Assembly: GCA_023430845.1 (NCBI GenBank)
Contig: JAEYYJ010000038.1
Span: forward strand, 1-7,391
DNA: 7,391 nucleotides
DNA from: Pseudomonadota bacterium
Lineage (GTDB): Bacteria > Pseudomonadota > Alphaproteobacteria > Rhizobiales > Hyphomicrobiaceae
Direction: 5' to 3'
The position numbers and the translations under genes are program-made. The notes under the pieces were generated by a model that saw nothing but the letters and a program-made list of their open reading frames with translations, did not search any database and was not told the DNA's origin. Position 1 is the first letter of the stretch. Each line of letters begins with the position of its first letter. This document shows, one piece after another, positions 6,392-7,391 of this stretch.

Positions 6392-6796
6392 AGGCAACCG
6401 CCGGAGCGGGTGCCCCCGAGCCTCTACTCAGGCTCTGGATTTGCAAGCCTTGTGCCGGGGATGATTAATTCCCCCTCGACATGGACCGTTTTCTATTCCA
6501 GAGGGCAAGTATAGGCGGGTCGTATTAAGGTTTACCTACGTGCATCGGGCACTCTTGGCCCGGGAGGATCAAGTTCGGGTGCCGATACGAGTATTAACAA
6601 CGTAGTATAGCCGATTGTTCCGTCGGCCACGTAACAAGACCATCAGGTCAGACCCTATGTGCCGAGCACCCTGCACGGTAAATGCGCCGATCCTGCATAG
6701 GCTCGCGAGCGGTTCCTGAAGAGTCGATCTTTCCGGCATTCCGTGTACATTCCTCGGCGATGGGCGCCCGTCAGCGGCGCCGACGATATGAACGAC
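6392..6796. other. Divergent intergenic region with no recognised gene
   Basis: About 400 bases lie between the patatin-like gene and the GMC oxidoreductase. I see no coding frame of useful length and no tRNA or rRNA. Roughly 6461-6620 is about half A+T, richer than the flanking genes. Small inverted repeats are present: GAGCCT/AGGCTC (6418-6435) and GGGGA/TCCCC around ATGATTAAT-like sequence (6457-6474). At 6638-6654 there is a GACC-ATCA-GGTC-A-GACC arrangement. It presumably holds two divergent promoters, but I could not assign convincing -35/-10 pairs. Confidence 0.6.
6646..6654. promoter_or_regulatory. Possible GntR/FadR-type operator core upstream of the GMC oxidoreductase
   Basis: GGTCAGACC is a GGTC-N-GACC dyad like the core of FadR-subfamily GntR operators (TGGTCNGACCA). 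The next flanking bases (A before, C after) do not continue the consensus T/A pair. A further GACC at 6638-6641 pairs with the same GGTC. It lies 153 nt before the oxidoreductase ATG. No regulator gene is in the window, so this is only a candidate. Confidence 0.2.
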
Positions 6797-6803
6797 GGGG
6801 AGG
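6797..6803 (+). promoter_or_regulatory. Shine-Dalgarno sequence of the GMC oxidoreductase
   Basis: GGGGAGG lies 4 nt before ATG 6808. It supports that start over the out-of-frame ATG at 6788. Confidence 0.6.
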
Positions 6804-6807
6804 CAGG

Positions 6808-7391
6808 ATGCCGGTTGGGAAGGACGAAGGCAGCTTCGACTATGTCATCGTGGGGGCCGGCTCGGCAGGTTGCGTGCTTGCAAACAGGCTCAGCGAGCAG
6901 GCCGGCGTGACGGTGGCGCTGCTGGAGGCTGGCGGCCGCGACACGAACCCGTGGATCCACATTCCGGGCGGCTACTTCCGCACGATGTACAATCCCGACA
7001 TCACCTGGCAGTACGCAGCAGGTCCAGAGCCGCACCTCGGCGGGCGCTATGTCCCGTGGCCGCGCGGCCGCGTCCTTGGCGGCTCGAGCGCCATCAACGG
7101 CCTTCTCTATGTACGCGGACAGGCGCGCGACTACGACGTGTGGCGCCAGCTCGGCAATGTCGGCTGGTCCTACGAGGACGTGCTGCCGTACTTCAAGCGC
7201 GCCGAGAACCAGGAGCGTGGCGCGGACGAACTGCACGGCGCGGGCGGACCGCTCTCGGTCACCGACCGCCGCATGGACAACCCGCTCTGCTCGGCTTTCG
7301 TTGAAGCATCCGTCGAAGCCGGCATTCCGCCGACCGAGGATTTCAACGGCAAGTCCCAGGAAGGTGCGGGCTTCTACCAGTACACGATCCG
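6808..7391 (+). CDS. GMC-family FAD-dependent oxidoreductase (choline/alcohol dehydrogenase-like), partial, cut by right edge
   Basis: The reading frame is open from ATG 6808 to the window end, giving 194 residues of a family usually about 530-560 long. The ADP-binding fold of FAD is clear: FDYVIVGAGSAGCVLANRLSE (10-30), followed by VALLEAGGRD (36-45), where the Glu is expected to bind the FAD ribose. GRVLGGSSAINGLLYVRG (87-104) continuing to DYDVW matches the GMC signature 1 region. NVGWSYEDVLPYFKRAE (117-133) and GPLSVTD (147-153) are also typical. The C-terminal His/His-Asn catalytic pair lies outside the window. Such enzymes oxidise alcohols, with choline dehydrogenase (BetA) a relative, but most annotated relatives have unknown alcohol substrates, so I give no gene name. 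No betaine-aldehyde dehydrogenase or betI neighbour is visible on this side. The protein appears cytoplasmic, with no signal peptide. Confidence 0.95.
   Translation, partial: MPVGKDEGSFDYVIVGAGSAGCVLANRLSEQAGVTVALLEAGGRDTNPWIHIPGGYFRTMYNPDITWQYAAGPEPHLGGRYVPWPRGRVLGGSSAINGLLYVRGQARDYDVWRQLGNVGWSYEDVLPYFKRAENQERGADELHGAGGPLSVTDRRMDNPLCSAFVEASVEAGIPPTEDFNGKSQEGAGFYQYTI

Noticed and set aside
6508..6513. TATACT on the minus strand as a -10 box for the patatin gene
   Set aside because: No acceptable -35 hexamer at 16-18 nt; the best spacing gives GGTAAA or GTAAAC, so I do not call a promoter.
6654..6701. CCTATG...CATAGG inverted repeat
   Set aside because: Six-base arms separated by 36 nt are easily expected by chance.
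6762..6780. GGGCGCCC and GGCGCC palindromes before the oxidoreductase
   Set aside because: Low-complexity GC palindromes common in GC-rich DNA; no further structure.
6655..7236. 193-residue minus-strand frame at the right end
   Set aside because: It lies antisense to the GMC oxidoreductase FAD-binding region, which has unmistakable motifs on the plus strand.
6870..7304. 144-residue plus-strand frame overlapping the oxidoreductase
   Set aside because: Alternate frame of the GMC gene with Arg-rich translation; no independent evidence.
1..7391. Undescribed multi-gene defence or mobile system
   Set aside because: All genes fall in known metabolic, repair, transport or lipase families, with no toxin-antitoxin, nuclease-helicase, integrase or repeat-spacer pattern. 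exonuclease VII here is the ordinary housekeeping enzyme.

Overview
This is a GC-rich chromosomal window. It looks alphaproteobacterial, most likely Hyphomicrobiales: that order commonly has a divergent purD/xseA pair and intergenic repeats of the CTCCCCG...CGGGGAG type. This placement is inference from gene content and repeat style. No phage, plasmid, insertion-sequence, CRISPR or RNA gene was found.

Left block (1-2430, all on the minus strand). purD, for the second step of de novo purine synthesis, is followed by a complete alpha/beta hydrolase that resembles fluoroacetate/haloacetate dehalogenases. A second paralogue of that hydrolase follows and runs off the left edge. purD and the first hydrolase overlap by ATGA. 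The two hydrolases abut at another ATGA, with a strong Shine-Dalgarno sequence inside the end of the upstream gene. The three genes therefore look translationally coupled. The complete hydrolase keeps the dehalogenase nucleophile, acid, base and carboxylate-binding arginines, but has Gly where characterised fluoroacetate dehalogenases have the halide-contacting Trp.

Middle block. A 192-bp divergent spacer containing a perfect 12-bp palindrome separates purD from xseA, the large subunit of exonuclease VII (plus strand, likely GTG start at 2623). xseA converges on an EamA/DMT-family ten-helix transporter on the minus strand. The 111-bp convergent spacer holds two copies, in opposite orientation, of a palindromic REP-like repeat. 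The second copy extends into the transporter gene and supplies its last dozen codons and its stop.

Right block. Upstream of the transporter on the same strand is a patatin-like phospholipase with a complete Ser-Asp dyad. A 428-bp non-coding, relatively AT-rich spacer follows. It ends at a divergent FAD-dependent GMC oxidoreductase on the plus strand, truncated by the right edge at residue 194.

Overall the window is ordinary housekeeping and metabolic sequence; I see no undescribed multi-gene system. The points most worth checking are the purine-gene-coupled dehalogenase-like pair with its altered halide pocket, and the repeat that has been absorbed into the end of a coding sequence.
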